From Aptenodytes patagonicus (taxonomy: Eukaryota; Chordata; Aves; Sphenisciformes; Spheniscidae): DNA of 64,000 nt. Every line of letters starts with the position of its first letter. Position 1 is the stretch's first letter. The stretch is taken from contig NC_134955.1 in the NCBI RefSeq assembly GCF_965638725.1, positions 5,748,316-5,812,315 of the forward strand, read 5' to 3'. The notes beneath the pieces are model-generated. The model was not told where the DNA came from and did no database searches. It worked only from the letters and a program-made list of their open reading frames with translations. Shown piece by piece: positions 51,501 through 62,667 of the stretch. A program made the translations under genes and the position numbers.

Positions 51501-54500
51501 TATATTGGCTCTAGTAACAGTGGCAGAAGTCTTTCTGACAATATAAACCAATATGATTTACAAGATGAATGATGACATGCCCAGTTTAAATCTGCCCACT
51601 GTGCCACCTCTGGAGGTAGCGGAGTCTCACAGGCCTGCTACCGGTAACAGAGCCAGGCTCTTTGCCTCGCACAGCAAGAACTTGTATTTAAAAAAAAAAA
51701 AAACAAACAAAAAATGCCACAACGCTGTTGGTACTAACAGCAGGACCATACTCCTGCTCATCTTGCAGGTCTGCGCTGCATCATGGTCTCGTACTGAATC
51801 CAGGGTGTTAAACGCATCACCCAGGAATATGTGGCCTTGAAAACAGGTCTTTGCAAACCTTACATCAGGAAGATCCAGAGTACCCAGAATCATACCAATA
51901 ATCAATGTAATAAATTGTTGTTCCTTTGCTTATTTTCCATCCTTTTTTTTTTTAATCCTCACTTTTTCCCCTAAGAGGCCATAGGATTTCACTTGCTTGG
52001 TCCTACTTTTAGCCAAAAAACTTTTTCCTGAAATAAAAAAAGCATGTTTTAGGAAGACACTGAGTCTCTGCAAAGGACTGCAAGCAAGCAATGATAAAAA
52101 ATCACAAAGTGTTGATAAATTATTCCATTAAGTTGATAATCTTACCATAAAAGAAAGATTCAGTTTTCTGTAAACTGTTTCAAGCTTTCACTTCCTGCTG
52201 CTGGATCTTATTGGTGCTTTTTAGGTTAAATGATGGTTTGGCATAGCATTTGAAGGTGTGGGGTTTTTTGTCACCTTGTTGAATTTTGGCTCATGCAGTA
52301 ACTAACTTGTTATAAAATTCATTGTAAAATAGGGGAAAGTATTTACTTGACTACTCCAGTAGTACTAAGAAACTCTAGTTTCACATTATAGAAATTATTT
52401 TCTGCACTATGGTCATCCTGGCGTTCTCTTAACGTATATTATCTTTCAACCTGAACAAGTGTTTGCACATTTATGAGGAATAAAAGGGAAGATGCTTGTT
52501 GCATTCGGGGAAAAGCATACCTGTAAACAAAAAAGCAAAAGACTTAGGCAAATTGGAGGTGAATTCTGTGCCCAAACTAACCTGAGGCAAATAGACAAAT
52601 GATGGGTCAGATCATTTCATTGGTAGAATCCAGCAAAAAGTATCTTCTTGCTCAAGAGTGAGTAAAAAAAAAAAATCTAAACATAAATGAAATGATGAAA
52701 TTTTCTTGCTTATCACTCCCAATGCCTAAAGATCCCTGTGTAGCTGTCGAGACCCTTAGTTTCAGGCAGAAAGCGTTCCTCCAACCTGATAAAAATTTCC
52801 AACTCAACAGAATGCTAAGCACGTCCTCACGAGCACCCTCAACCCTTCTAGGATACAAACACAACTGCTTTGGTAGGGGACAAACACTGGTGCCGTATTC
52901 TCTAGGTAGGGAGAGAACTCCATGTGTTTTCTCAAAAGTTTGGGCCAGACCAAGCAGCTGACTGTCACTTTTAATATACTGTTGAATTTCCTTACACCTT
53001 ATATTTTCACTGTGTAAAAGAAATTTAATAAACTTGGAGATACCGTTTACAAGGCAAATTATAAAACACCTGAACTCAGCAACTTTCACCTCAACATTAA
53101 GAGTGATGAGGCTCTGAGAGACAACATACACAATTTTTTGTCAATACCATAATGATTTAAAAGCCTCTTCCCCAGGGCATGGCATCTTTTCCTAGCTGAA
53201 AGGGCAAGCTTAGGCTATTGCAACATTAAACAGCTGATGAATGACCTTGTTGTCACACCTGTTTTAGGGATTGATCGTGTCCAATTAATTCCTAGAAGAA
53301 ATCAATCATTCTTAGCTAGCTCATTTACATTAATAAGAAAATATTAATTACTTCACTGCCTATAAGTATTGGAAATAGAGGTTGCATTTACAGTTTGGCC
53401 TGCTGGTATTTCAAAAGGATTCATTATCTCCTCCTATGAGAGCAAAACAAATAAACCCACACAATTTTCCCAGTTATTCAGGATTAAAATCAGTTATTTC
53501 TCTACGCATTTAACTAACAATTGGATGATATAACAATTAGTCTTGTATTGTTGGCTTATTTTTTATGGGTGTAATTTTTATCATATGCGCTAGAAAGCAC
53601 ATAATCATTTTTTTCCATTGCTAACTTTATGTTGAGAGAAGCACTGTGTACAGAAACTCAAGACCACAATTACGATTTCCTGTTCAGATAGTCATGAAGT
53701 CTAACACGCCATAAGAGAAACAGGGATACAAATGTGCAGGTAAAAGCAGTTCGTATCATTTCGCTCCTGGAAATGATCCTTAGGAAAACATTCAAACTGA
53801 ATCTTCATGGTGGGATTTAAAACTCATGACGACTGCCAAAAATTTAACTAACGCTTTATCAGATGCTGGGATTAGCCTCTTTGTGAGCTACACACTGCGA
53901 ATAGCCCATGCCTGAGCATTCATCCCAGACTTTCTTCCCAGAGGGAGAAATATAATAGGAAGGTGCATTTCAAGACGAAATTCAGAATTTGATTGCTATA
54001 TTCTCTGTTCAGTGCGTACTGCTATCATTTCTGGTAAAATGTCCTAGTTAAGGGTTACAGTAAATTGATCTCACAATACTACAGGAATTTATCATGTAAT
54101 AGAAAAGGAATTTAAGAGCTGAATACCAAATATTATTAATAAAACAGGTCTGTGGATAGAGACAGTAAGGGGATACAGTTTATATTATTACCTGATCCTA
54201 CATTAAATTATAGAGCTGGTAAAATTAGAATTGCAAGGACAAAACAGACTTTCAATGGGATTTTTCAATTGGAAACTTCTGAGTGGGTAGCACAACAGTG
54301 GGTATTTACTCCCTGCATCTCTTCTGCCCCTAGAACCAGCCCACGAGCTCGGCTTCTCCCTTTGGATCAGAAGTCCGAGCCCATCTGTGCAGAGAGACTC
54401 TGCTGCCACCCTCTGTGGTATGTGAGATGATTCAAAACACTAACTGTAAGTAAAATGCCAACCACTCTAATTAAAGATTTAGGGACAAAGATCTCTAGTT

Positions 54501-56194
54501 GTGAAAGAACTGACACAATGAAAAACTATTAGGATATAATTGAATATGGAAAGTAATATCAGTAACTCTAAGGTATTGGCACACAAGGAATTAAAGTGGT
54601 GTTTGTACATGAATGACTTCGTTATTGAAGTAGTAGCTACATTAACTACCTTAACGTCTTTTGAGGCTACATTTGAAAAATGATAAAAGAGAATGCATCT
54701 TAACTATGTGTTTATCTCTGGTCCAGTTCATTCCTACAGACATCTTTTTTTCTAAGACATTAAAAAAGTATATAGGTAAGGGAGAACAAACACGTAATTT
54801 TTTTCAGGTCGTCTATCATCTCTTCATCTGAAATTCAGTACAGGCACATAACTGATTAATAGAGAATGATGTGTTTGGTCAAAATCACATTTAATCCCTC
54901 AAGAGACAGATACAATACTGAGAGCAAAGCGCTTGTGAAAAGGATTTATATTAATTTACTGATAAAAAGCTATTTTTCCTGACCATACTTGTGATTATTC
55001 AAGTCTATTTTATACCAGGGCAGATAGGATATTGTTCTTTTGCTCTCACCTCTGCGAGAGCAACCCCTATTTATATAAGCACAGTTTCCTACCCTGCACA
55101 CACAGCTACATTTCTCATTCACTACCTTAATATCCTTGCCTGTTAAACCATCGATCCAAGTGGTCATTAGGGAAGGCAGAGGCTGAGTGCTTTAGCAGAG
55201 CGGCCAACACCAAATCAGAAGTCTTTTGATTTATTTTTTTTAATCACGACATTCACAGACCCAATGCTGTCCCCAGCAGTAGGAAAGCTACTCAGTTTTG
55301 GTGAAGGGGAAACCTACCTTTTCTCCAGGGCCTACAGAAGGGAGCAGTTTTCTGCGTTTTCTCCTCACCATCTCCACTTGCGTTTTATTTATTTTTCTGT
55401 AACTCTGCCCATCAAACTAAATAAGATTCTCAAGCGGATGGTTCCCATGCTAGTGGTGCCTCTTTGCTGTATTCTGCATGGCAATGCTGTGGGGTCTTCA
55501 CTCGCACTCTGCAACGTGTCATTCGTCCAAACTCTTCACGAGGAACAGAATTTAGCCTTAAATCTTCCATTTTTCAAAAACAGCAGAACTAAAATTAGCC
55601 ATACAACTTTAACTTAGCTTTCTAGTTAAACAGTACCTGAAAATCCTACTGCCATATGATCAAAATATTAGTCTGTCTTCATGACTTAAAAAATATTCTC
55701 TTACACGCAAGAAAAAAAAAAGAAATCACTCGTCATTGTCACTGAAGAACAAGAACATTAGATCCTTATTCACCTAGTTGGGGGGTGGGGGAAAGAAACA
55801 TTGCGTGCAAAACAAGAATTCATTTTAATGCATTGTTGGGCTTGACATTTCAACCGGACATTCTGAATTTAACACGTGTTCTTTCAGTCACAATCGGGCT
55901 CATATATTCACCTGAATGGTACCAATCTGCTTATATTTTTTCCTAAATGAACAATTTATTCTACACCATTTATCCTTATTCTAGTATCTAGATACATACT
56001 GCAAATTACTAGAAGAACATATGATTTGTTTTCTTCCAGATTTTGTTTAGTAAGGTTATTACAAGGTAACAGACACGTCACAAGAAAAATAAGGAAAAAA
56101 AGCAACTTAGTATCCAGATGCCTCCTAGTATATCACTTGTGGAGAGTTACAGTACTGTTTGACAAGAGGTAAAATGTTTCACCTTTACTGCTTT

Positions 56195-56211
56195 AAAAAA
56201 AAAAAAAAAAA
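56195..56211. repeat. Poly(A) tract, 17 bases
   Basis: An uninterrupted run of 17 A. No upstream processed transcript is recognisable. Confidence 0.9.
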
Positions 56212-59152
56212 TCAGTGGTAGCAAAATGTATCTGTCTTAGCTATTTATTGGGCAAGTAAAATCTTCCTGATTCACTTCACGCTCCTTACCAATCTTCTGA
56301 AACAGGAATATAACAGTTTCTTCAATCGCCACTTTAATAGAGAAAATAGCAAAGATCTGTTTCTCTTTATTAGTAAAAAAGGGAAGAAGGTGGTAGGGGA
56401 AGAGGCTGCAGCCTGTCATTTCTAATATCTTACTTCTCATGACAGTTGAGATTGTTTTGGTCAAGAGTTTGCAAATCTGGGCTGCAAACCTCAGTATGCA
56501 AATACGAGCTGCAAATATATAGAGGGAGGAGGTTACAGACATCACACTTTTTCCTTTCCCGTTTACACTTATATTAAAAATGGAGTTCCAAAAACTTTTA
56601 ATTAAGCGTCCTTTGCACAGCTACCTGGCAAACTCGACGAGCATTCTGAAATAATAGGGGATGTGGACTGGTGCATTTATTGCAATAAATGCCATATGGA
56701 TTTTGGAATTCCGTAATCATGGATCTGGCACCTCTTTATAATATATTTGGGACAGACTGAAACATTTTTGCAAAATTGCTATAACCAGGTGCTTCTGCCT
56801 CACTGAGACTAAACTACCTTTTACTGTTCAGGTTTCCTATAAGGAGGACAGAATTGGAAGTCAAGTATATATGGTCTACACTGGCCCATCTCTTGCCTGC
56901 CCCTCCCCGATTATTTCTTTACTTTCTTAATAAAGTCACACTGAAGGGCCTATTACTTCCTAGCTGCTCCGATAGAAGATTCTGCAGTTGCACTTAGCTA
57001 GTAAAAGGTGTAATGATACATTACTTGGAAAGAAAACATCTGTCTTCATGAACTGAATTTTATAAGAGAAAGCTTAAGTTTATCAAAAAGCAAGACTTGA
57101 CATAGTGCAAGTACGAACTCCCTACAAGCATCAGATTTAACCTAGAAATAGTTAAAAGCTGCTAAAAGACTTAACTCATGGTCAACATGCTGAGTACATT
57201 AGAAAACATATCTTCCCTGACAAGCAAAAATAAGACTTAACTCTCACTGAAATTTATCAGAGACTCAGGTACCTGAGAACAGTCAGTTTTTAAATAGTTG
57301 AGGTCAATTATCCCTCACTAAGAGAGGGAATGCCAGCAGCTTCTACCCAACTTTTCCCGTTAGATCTCCATGCAGAAGGAGCACTGATAAGGGGTTTTTT
57401 TGTTACTATAACATTTGTAACATTACTGCAACATTTGATACTCACCTTTAACATACACGGGGAGAAGGGAATGACTTTGACTAGTATCCTTGGGTATATC
57501 ATTCATCAGGAGCCTCTGATAGCAATAAGTATTCTAACAGACAAAAAAAACTTATGCCTGTTAAAAGCGTTAAGAACAAGCTCAAGTGCAGAGTTTCCAT
57601 ACCAAATGCCAAAACTACATAACGCAGGGAACTGTGGCTAGACAACATAAGTTCAAACTTCATGCTTTATACTTCTAAGCAGTTTTAAACGCTTATAGAC
57701 AGTGTTCATATTCCTTTCAATACCACAAAAGTACTGACTCGGTCCTAAGGTCCACTGACATGGTGCTCTCTTAAGACTGACCACCACCACAAGTTCCAGA
57801 AGGGGGGACAACCCCATTTAAGAAAGAGCAAGACATCTGCCACAGCTGTAGCTTTTAGAATATGTTCATTTGCAGATCTCCGTAACGTCATTGCCTCACT
57901 GACATGATACAGCAAGGAATCCAAAGAAAACAGTCATATTTTTGACAGGAGATTAGCAGCATGTCCTTCTAACTATTTAGAGGGTGCTACCCTGGAATAT
58001 CTCTTTTGTTTTAGAAGAGGGGGAAGAATAAGAACTTATGTATGTCTTTATTTCTGTACAAGTTAGAATAGGCATTATTTCTTTTCCCAGCTAAACAATA
58101 TTCATCCCCTTGTACTAATTGTTTCCATTTCAAAATCACGAGATCCCTCCCACTCTACTTTTGTGGTACAGAAATATCTGCCATAGTTGTATACACTATT
58201 TTATGTTGTAATACAGACTATTACTCTAGTTAGCTTCAATGCAGTTTATACTTTTTAATATGTTTGGGTTTTTAAGCTTATAAGCAGAAGCAGAGCACCT
58301 TCTAACCCTTCCTAAAGGGACTTCATTAACAGAAGAAAGAGAAATGTCTCAACTGATCTTGAAACTATAAGAATATGGGCTACAGGAACTCTTTGACAGG
58401 TACCCCACACAAAAGGTTAATGAAGCATAAAGCCTCTCTTTGCGGTATTCACATACACTTCCCCCATCTTCCTCCACTATTCTTTTGTCACACTGCTCAC
58501 TTTTGGTAATACTAGCTTACAGAGCTAAATATACATGAACATGTTACCTCTGCATTACAATATTCATTTTAAATGACAGTGATAAGGTCAGATAGAAACT
58601 ACCCTGATAAGTTTTGTTCACAGAAACTGATTAAACATAAAAGAATGAAGAAAAAAAAAAATTGTTATCTAATAAAAAAGTGTGTTGTCCACTCACTTTT
58701 CTGTTTCACAAAACAAAAATAAAAATCATGTAATAGACTACGGAAAAAGGAAGAAAACCACACAGAACACCCTACATTTTACTGCAGTTTTCTTATATGA
58801 TAACATGCAAGTATTTCCTAATATAGCAACTAATAAAACCTTCTAATTTTAGAACTTTTCAATAAGCTTTCCAGTTGGCTTTCTCTCACCTTCACTTAGA
58901 CCCAGGGGCTAAGTCATGTGCAAGAGCTATAGAAGCATGAAAGTGGCCACCAGAGCAGGCAGCCCAGTGAAGACAACCACTACTAAATTAACCTTGAATT
59001 TCGGGGTTTTCATGTTTGAAACGCCACCTTCCCTTTGAGCTTTTGGTCAGGCTCCAACAGTTAGAGACATGACTACCATGACCATATCTGAACTGTAATC
59101 TTTTCTAAACAGGAAACTACTCTATATTTGAAACAGAAAGCATTTTTATCGT

Positions 59153-59158
59153 TTTATT
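59153..59158 (-). terminator. Polyadenylation signal for FANCF
   Basis: TTTATT on the plus strand reads AATAAA on the minus strand, about 250 bases downstream of the FANCF stop codon. It is the first canonical hexamer met when reading on from the stop, giving a predicted 3' UTR of roughly 270 bases. Longer isoforms using later signals are possible, since mammalian FANCF has a longer 3' UTR. Confidence 0.55.
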
Positions 59159-59406
59159 AGGTGAGCAGCAAGTACTGAAAAGGAATACATTTCCTGCAGT
59201 GACCAGAATTGACAGTGCAATTACAAGAAAGCACCAGGCCTCCCTGAAAGACTTCACGTGCAGTCAGAAACAGTGTGATCAGCAGTCACAACAATTCTTG
59301 GTTTTCAACCCAAAGTGAGGTACGGTTTTCTTGCCTTTCATATCAAATAGAGTTAAGCAGATTTGCTGGATTTCAGAAGTTTTCATGTTGTTTTTGCGTT
59401 CACATG
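59159..59406 (-). other. Predicted FANCF 3' UTR
   Basis: Non-coding sequence between the FANCF stop codon and the first AATAAA. No frame or repeat is recognised in it. The assignment follows only from its position in this intronless gene. Confidence 0.5.
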
Positions 59407-60516
59407 TTAGCGCTCTGCTGCTTTTCTCAGATATTCCTCTACTTCCATCAGTAAGTCAGTCCACACACTTAGGCCACAGACTTTAAAGTCTCCCTCCTGT
59501 GCCTTCAGAAGTTTCAGAGCAGCCTGGGTCTGCCCTTTGAGTAGCGCAGATCCCTGACAGAGGCAGGTGAAGCGCTCCCTCAGCTCGTCCCAGGACAATT
59601 CAGCTTCATCAAAACAACTTTTAACCCACTGTCCCTGCAAGGGGTCATAGAGCAAGTGGCTTCCCCAGCTGGTTAAAAGGTCCAAATAAGGTCTGCTTAA
59701 CTGGGGATAGTGACCAGCTAGGGAGGCAAGAAGGGAGCCTGGGAGGAAAAGGCAGAAGGCAGAAAATCGCTCCAGGTTCCCCAGCAGCCAGGAAAGCAGG
59801 GGCCCGGCAACGGATCCATCTCCTGTTCCACTCGCCTGGTTTCCATCTAGGCTGTTCCCATCCCGACCCCCGCCTCCGGCCTGCTCAGCGCCACTCCCCT
59901 GCCTCAGCAGCAGCAGCGCCGCCGCCGCCACCTCGAAGGCCCGGGGCTGGGAGAGCTGCTCCAGGACACCGGACAGCCAGCGCAGCCGCCCCGCGGCCTC
60001 CTCAGCCGGCTCGGCCTCCTGCGCCTCCTCCCGCAGCCGGCTCAGCAGCAGCTGCGCCTCCGCTTGCAGCTGCGGCTCCATCCTCTCCGGGGGCCGCGGC
60101 GGGCCGCGGGGCAGAGCCAGCAGGCGGCAGGCGGCCTTCCGGCGGGCGAGGAGCACCAGGCTGCGGGGCTCGGGGCCGGCCTCCGCGCCGGGAGACTGCA
60201 GCAGGCTGTGGATCAGGCGGCGGCAGGCGGCGGGCGGCAGAGCGCGGTTCTCCAGCAGCGCCAGGCCCAGCAGCTGCGGGCAGCGTCCCAGGTGGGGGAA
60301 GCCGAGCTGAGGGCTCGGCTGACCCCGCCGCAGCCGCCGCCCCAGGGCCTCCCGGAGCCGAGGCCGGGTGCGGAAGCGGTCGTGGAGGTGCTGGAAATAC
60401 CGAGCCCACTCTAGAGCCCTGTCCAGGGTCAGGGAGTCCCAGTCCCGCACCAGCGCGGAGCGGGAGACGGCCAGGAGCGCGGGCAGCTGCCCCACCTGCT
60501 CCAGCACGGCCTCCAT
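59407..60516 (-). CDS. FANCF: Fanconi anaemia complementation group F protein
   Basis: FANCF is a helical scaffold of the nuclear Fanconi anaemia core complex. It links the FANCC-FANCE and FANCA-FANCG modules and helps recruit the complex through FANCM, so that FANCD2-FANCI is monoubiquitinated at interstrand cross-links. The frame encodes 369 residues, against 374 in human. Recognition points are an N-terminal helix starting MEAVLEQ, then LEWARYFQHLH (35-45), LLENRAL (87-93), a helix-rich middle (about 147-205), SWLLGN (242-247), FSAFC (251-255), LDLLTSWG (278-285) and the C-terminal block KAQEGDFKV, GLSVWTDLL (338-355). These parallel the human protein in order and spacing. A Gly/Asp/Ser-rich segment at about 207-236 appears longer than in mammals. 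An upstream in-frame extension to 60543 begins with GTG, so I use the first ATG at 60514-60516, which has G at -3 and +4 and matches the mammalian N-terminus. The gene is intronless, as in other vertebrates, with no frameshift or internal stop. The 5' half is extremely GC- and CpG-rich. Confidence 0.96.
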   Translation of the reverse strand: MEAVLEQVGQLPALLAVSRSALVRDWDSLTLDRALEWARYFQHLHDRFRTRPRLREALGRRLRRGQPSPQLGFPHLGRCPQLLGLALLENRALPPAACRRLIHSLLQSPGAEAGPEPRSLVLLARRKAACRLLALPRGPPRPPERMEPQLQAEAQLLLSRLREEAQEAEPAEEAAGRLRWLSGVLEQLSQPRAFEVAAAALLLLRQGSGAEQAGGGGRDGNSLDGNQASGTGDGSVAGPLLSWLLGNLERFSAFCLFLPGSLLASLAGHYPQLSRPYLDLLTSWGSHLLYDPLQGQWVKSCFDEAELSWDELRERFTCLCQGSALLKGQTQAALKLLKAQEGDFKVCGLSVWTDLLMEVEEYLRKAAER

Positions 60517-60740
60517 CGCGGCCGGCCCCGGCCTTGGCGCCACCGGTTTGAGCAGAAGTCCCGCCTCCCGCCGGGAACCGCAGCCAATCCGAACCGGGGA
60601 GGGTGGAGATTTGTAAGTCTATTGGCTGAATCTGACGTCAATCCGATGCGGATTGATCTTCCCTTAAAGGAGCCTTTAACCGGCCGCCTGTGTCGGTCAT
60701 TTGTGTCTAATCCCTCAGCGAAGGGCGGGGGGGTTGGTAG
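60517..60740 (-). promoter_or_regulatory. FANCF CpG-island promoter, probably bidirectional
   Basis: A GC-rich, CpG-dense segment immediately upstream of the FANCF start and continuous with the CpG-rich 5' coding half (from about 59.88 kb). It holds a GC-box-like CCGCCTCCC (60561-60569), a CCAAT box on the plus strand (60584-60588), a CCAAT box on the minus strand (ATTGG at 60621-60625), a perfect CRE TGACGTCA (60633-60640), an AATCCG/CGGATT inverted repeat (60640-60645 with 60649-60654) and GGGCGGGG (60723-60730). There is no TATA box at the expected distance. Opposed CCAAT boxes plus CRE and GC boxes are typical of TATA-less housekeeping and divergent promoters. Confidence 0.75.
60633..60640. 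promoter_or_regulatory. CRE/ATF site in FANCF promoter
   Basis: A perfect palindromic TGACGTCA about 117 bases upstream of the FANCF ATG, 8 bases from the minus-strand CCAAT box. Position and CpG context make it a likely functional CREB/ATF site. Confidence 0.6.
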
Positions 60741-62667
60741 TTGCGCCGAACTAAAGTGTTAAAAACCGAGCAGGATTAAGTTAAAAAAAAAAAACCAAAC
60801 AAAAAACCCCCAAACAGCTAAGAGTCTTAGAATAAGCCTTAGAATAATATTCCTAAATACCCCTTAAAAAAATAAAGCTCTTCAAGAGCCTGCCCCACAT
60901 TCCGAGATGTTTCCCCATTCCTGTGGTATGCCCTGTCCCTGGAGGGCAGCCGTGGCTGAGCTCAGCGTGGCACCCCACCAGGGCCGAACCCTGCTCAGCC
61001 CACACGGCTGGGCTCACCCTACTGACCTACCAACTAATGACTTTGTAGCTCATTAGGGGTTCCCCAGGGTATCCGGCCTTCCCTGGGTACCAGCACTAGG
61101 CCTCTGGCTGCCTGCAGAGGTAATGGCTAACACCTGCCCTGGCCTTCTGGGCACCGACACAGCCAGGGTTTACCCACATGGATGGCCCCCAGAGAGCATG
61201 GTGGAAACTTGCTGCAACCGCTCCTCTCTGTAGCGAGGAGAGGCGACCCCTTCTCCCTTTCCCGCCTCTGCCAGCTGAAGGACAGTTTTACATGGCAGGC
61301 TAGAGGTATTAACCGTAGCTTGCTTGGAGGATGCAGCCTACCTGTTGGAGCAACTGTTCCCAGGTGCTTTCCTCACGTCCGCCGCCTCGAGGGCTTCTGC
61401 TCAGCTGGGCGACAGGTCCTTTCCCTCCATCCTCATCCCCACGACAGACCGGCCATGCTCAGCGTTCCCTCACGGTGTGGAAGGGAGCAAGCCGGCCTGG
61501 CTTCTGGCAGTTTCCTCAGGTCCCCCCTGCTCTTCCGCTCCTGAGGGGGTGAAGCAGCAGCCGGAAGGCAGCGGGGCGCTGGAGCTGGTAGGTTTGGGAG
61601 TTGCTGAGTGCTCCTCAGGGAGTTCACGAGCTCCGTGGCATAATCCTGGCCACCGAGCGGGTATGGAGGCAGCTGAGAGGCCTGGTGAGGCAGTGGAGAG
61701 GCCTGGTGAGGGCTCTGGTGCCGTCAGCTGGGCCCAGAGCTGGGCTGCAGGGCAGTGCCGGCTGCAGCAGTGCCCAGGGTCACCGGGGCTGGGCCTGTGG
61801 GGGGGCATTCCCTCCTCACCCATGCCTGGCAGGACATGGCCCCATGGCCCACCCTTTGGGTGGCAGTAGTGAGGGACGACACAAATCCCGCTGCCAGCCT
61901 GCCTGAGCAACTACTTTGGTAAGGGCTTTCTGAAAGGCAAGAGCAACACCTGGCAGAGTAAATGAGGTTTGACTGGAATTTATTGCGGGAACCAGCAAGA
62001 GAAACCAAAATATAATGCTGTGAGCTACAATACTGTAGGGCAAACCATAATACTTTTATGCAGAACACGTTTTCTTCCATACATCTTAATGCTGGAAATG
62101 GTTTCCCCCAAGTTTGTTATCTAAATGAACTGCATTTTTGGGTGATGGAGTGAGTGTGCAATAGACTCTCAATAGCAAATATTCTTTAGCTCAGATAGCA
62201 AAGGACACAACTCGTAGCCTCTGAGTTACACCAGACTTCAAACTAACATGGGTGAAAGACAAGAAAGAGGCCCACAACTTGCTTCCACTGCTTTCTTTTC
62301 CGCTAAGGAAAACTGAAGCAGGTGAACAGAGCCACTGAACCCATTAGAGTCCCATGCCTCGCTAGGAACATGCTCAGACCTTGTCCCCTGGTCACAGACC
62401 CCTGCCCTAAAGGTAACTGCTAGCTGTCGGTGACCAGCTTCTCTAATTCACATCATACTTCCAAAATAAAGCAAAAGAGAGAATAAGAAAATTGTAAGTA
62501 AGGGTTTAGATACTAATCTCCCCTCTTCAAACCCTCTCCTGGACTGCCCTGGATGGTTGTTAAGGAAAGATCTTTCTCAAGTACTCTCAAGAAAACAGAG
62601 CTCTCATCTGAGCTCTTATCCTATTTTCTTATTTCATTCATCTATTTAAAAAAAACATGGGGTTATA
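60741..62667. other. Spacer with GC-rich patch, no gene supported
   Basis: It begins with an A-rich low-complexity tract (60782-60816, A12 then AC-rich). A GC-rich patch follows at about 60890-61870, rich in CTGG/CCTGG words. A 181-codon plus-strand frame at 61324-61869 starts with TTG, not ATG; its first in-frame ATG is near 61663, and its composition (Gly, Pro, Ser, Ala) reflects base composition rather than a known protein. From 61.9 kb the sequence returns to AT-rich. In other vertebrates GAS2 lies on this side of FANCF on the opposite strand, but no GAS2 coding exon is seen here. Confidence 0.55.
61675..61716. repeat. 21-bp tandem duplication in GC-rich patch
   Basis: Two copies (61675-61695, 61696-61716) of a unit starting GAGAGGCCTGGTGAGG lie next to each other with a few differences at the end. 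It keeps a 3-base frame, but there is no evidence of translation. Confidence 0.75.

Larger units (their letters stand above)
33500..59152. other. Long AT-rich gene-free stretch upstream of the FANCF 3' end
   Basis: About 25.6 kb with no supportable coding exon. Short frames are scattered on both strands. The longest, 159 codons on the minus strand at 52652-53131, begins with GTG rather than ATG. Moderately GC-rich, unique patches occur at about 41230-41470, 44140-44470 and 46820-47250, but none yields a recognised product. Simple repeats, two structured motifs and MIR-like remnants are listed separately. In other vertebrates this side of FANCF is a large intergenic interval, which fits. Confidence 0.7.

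Noticed and set aside
52652..53131. 159-codon minus-strand open frame, longest in the desert
   Set aside because: It begins with GTG, has no recognisable domain, and ends in a Phe-rich stretch produced by a poly(A)-type tract.
1..59000. Coding exons of SLC17A6, ANO5 or NELL1
   Set aside because: I looked for recognisable transporter or channel peptide blocks in the open frames and found none.
60002..60409. 135-codon Pro/Ala-rich frame on the minus strand within FANCF
   Set aside because: Another frame of the GC-rich FANCF coding region. It is an overlapping shadow without independent evidence.
60064..60414. 116-codon plus-strand frame antisense to FANCF
   Set aside because: Gln/Ala/Gly-rich shadow of the GC-rich FANCF coding strand.
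61324..61869. 181-codon plus-strand open frame downstream of the FANCF promoter
   Set aside because: It starts at TTG, not ATG. The first in-frame ATG is near 61663, the composition is Gly/Pro/Ser/Ala as expected from GC-rich DNA, and long frames occur on the opposite strand too.
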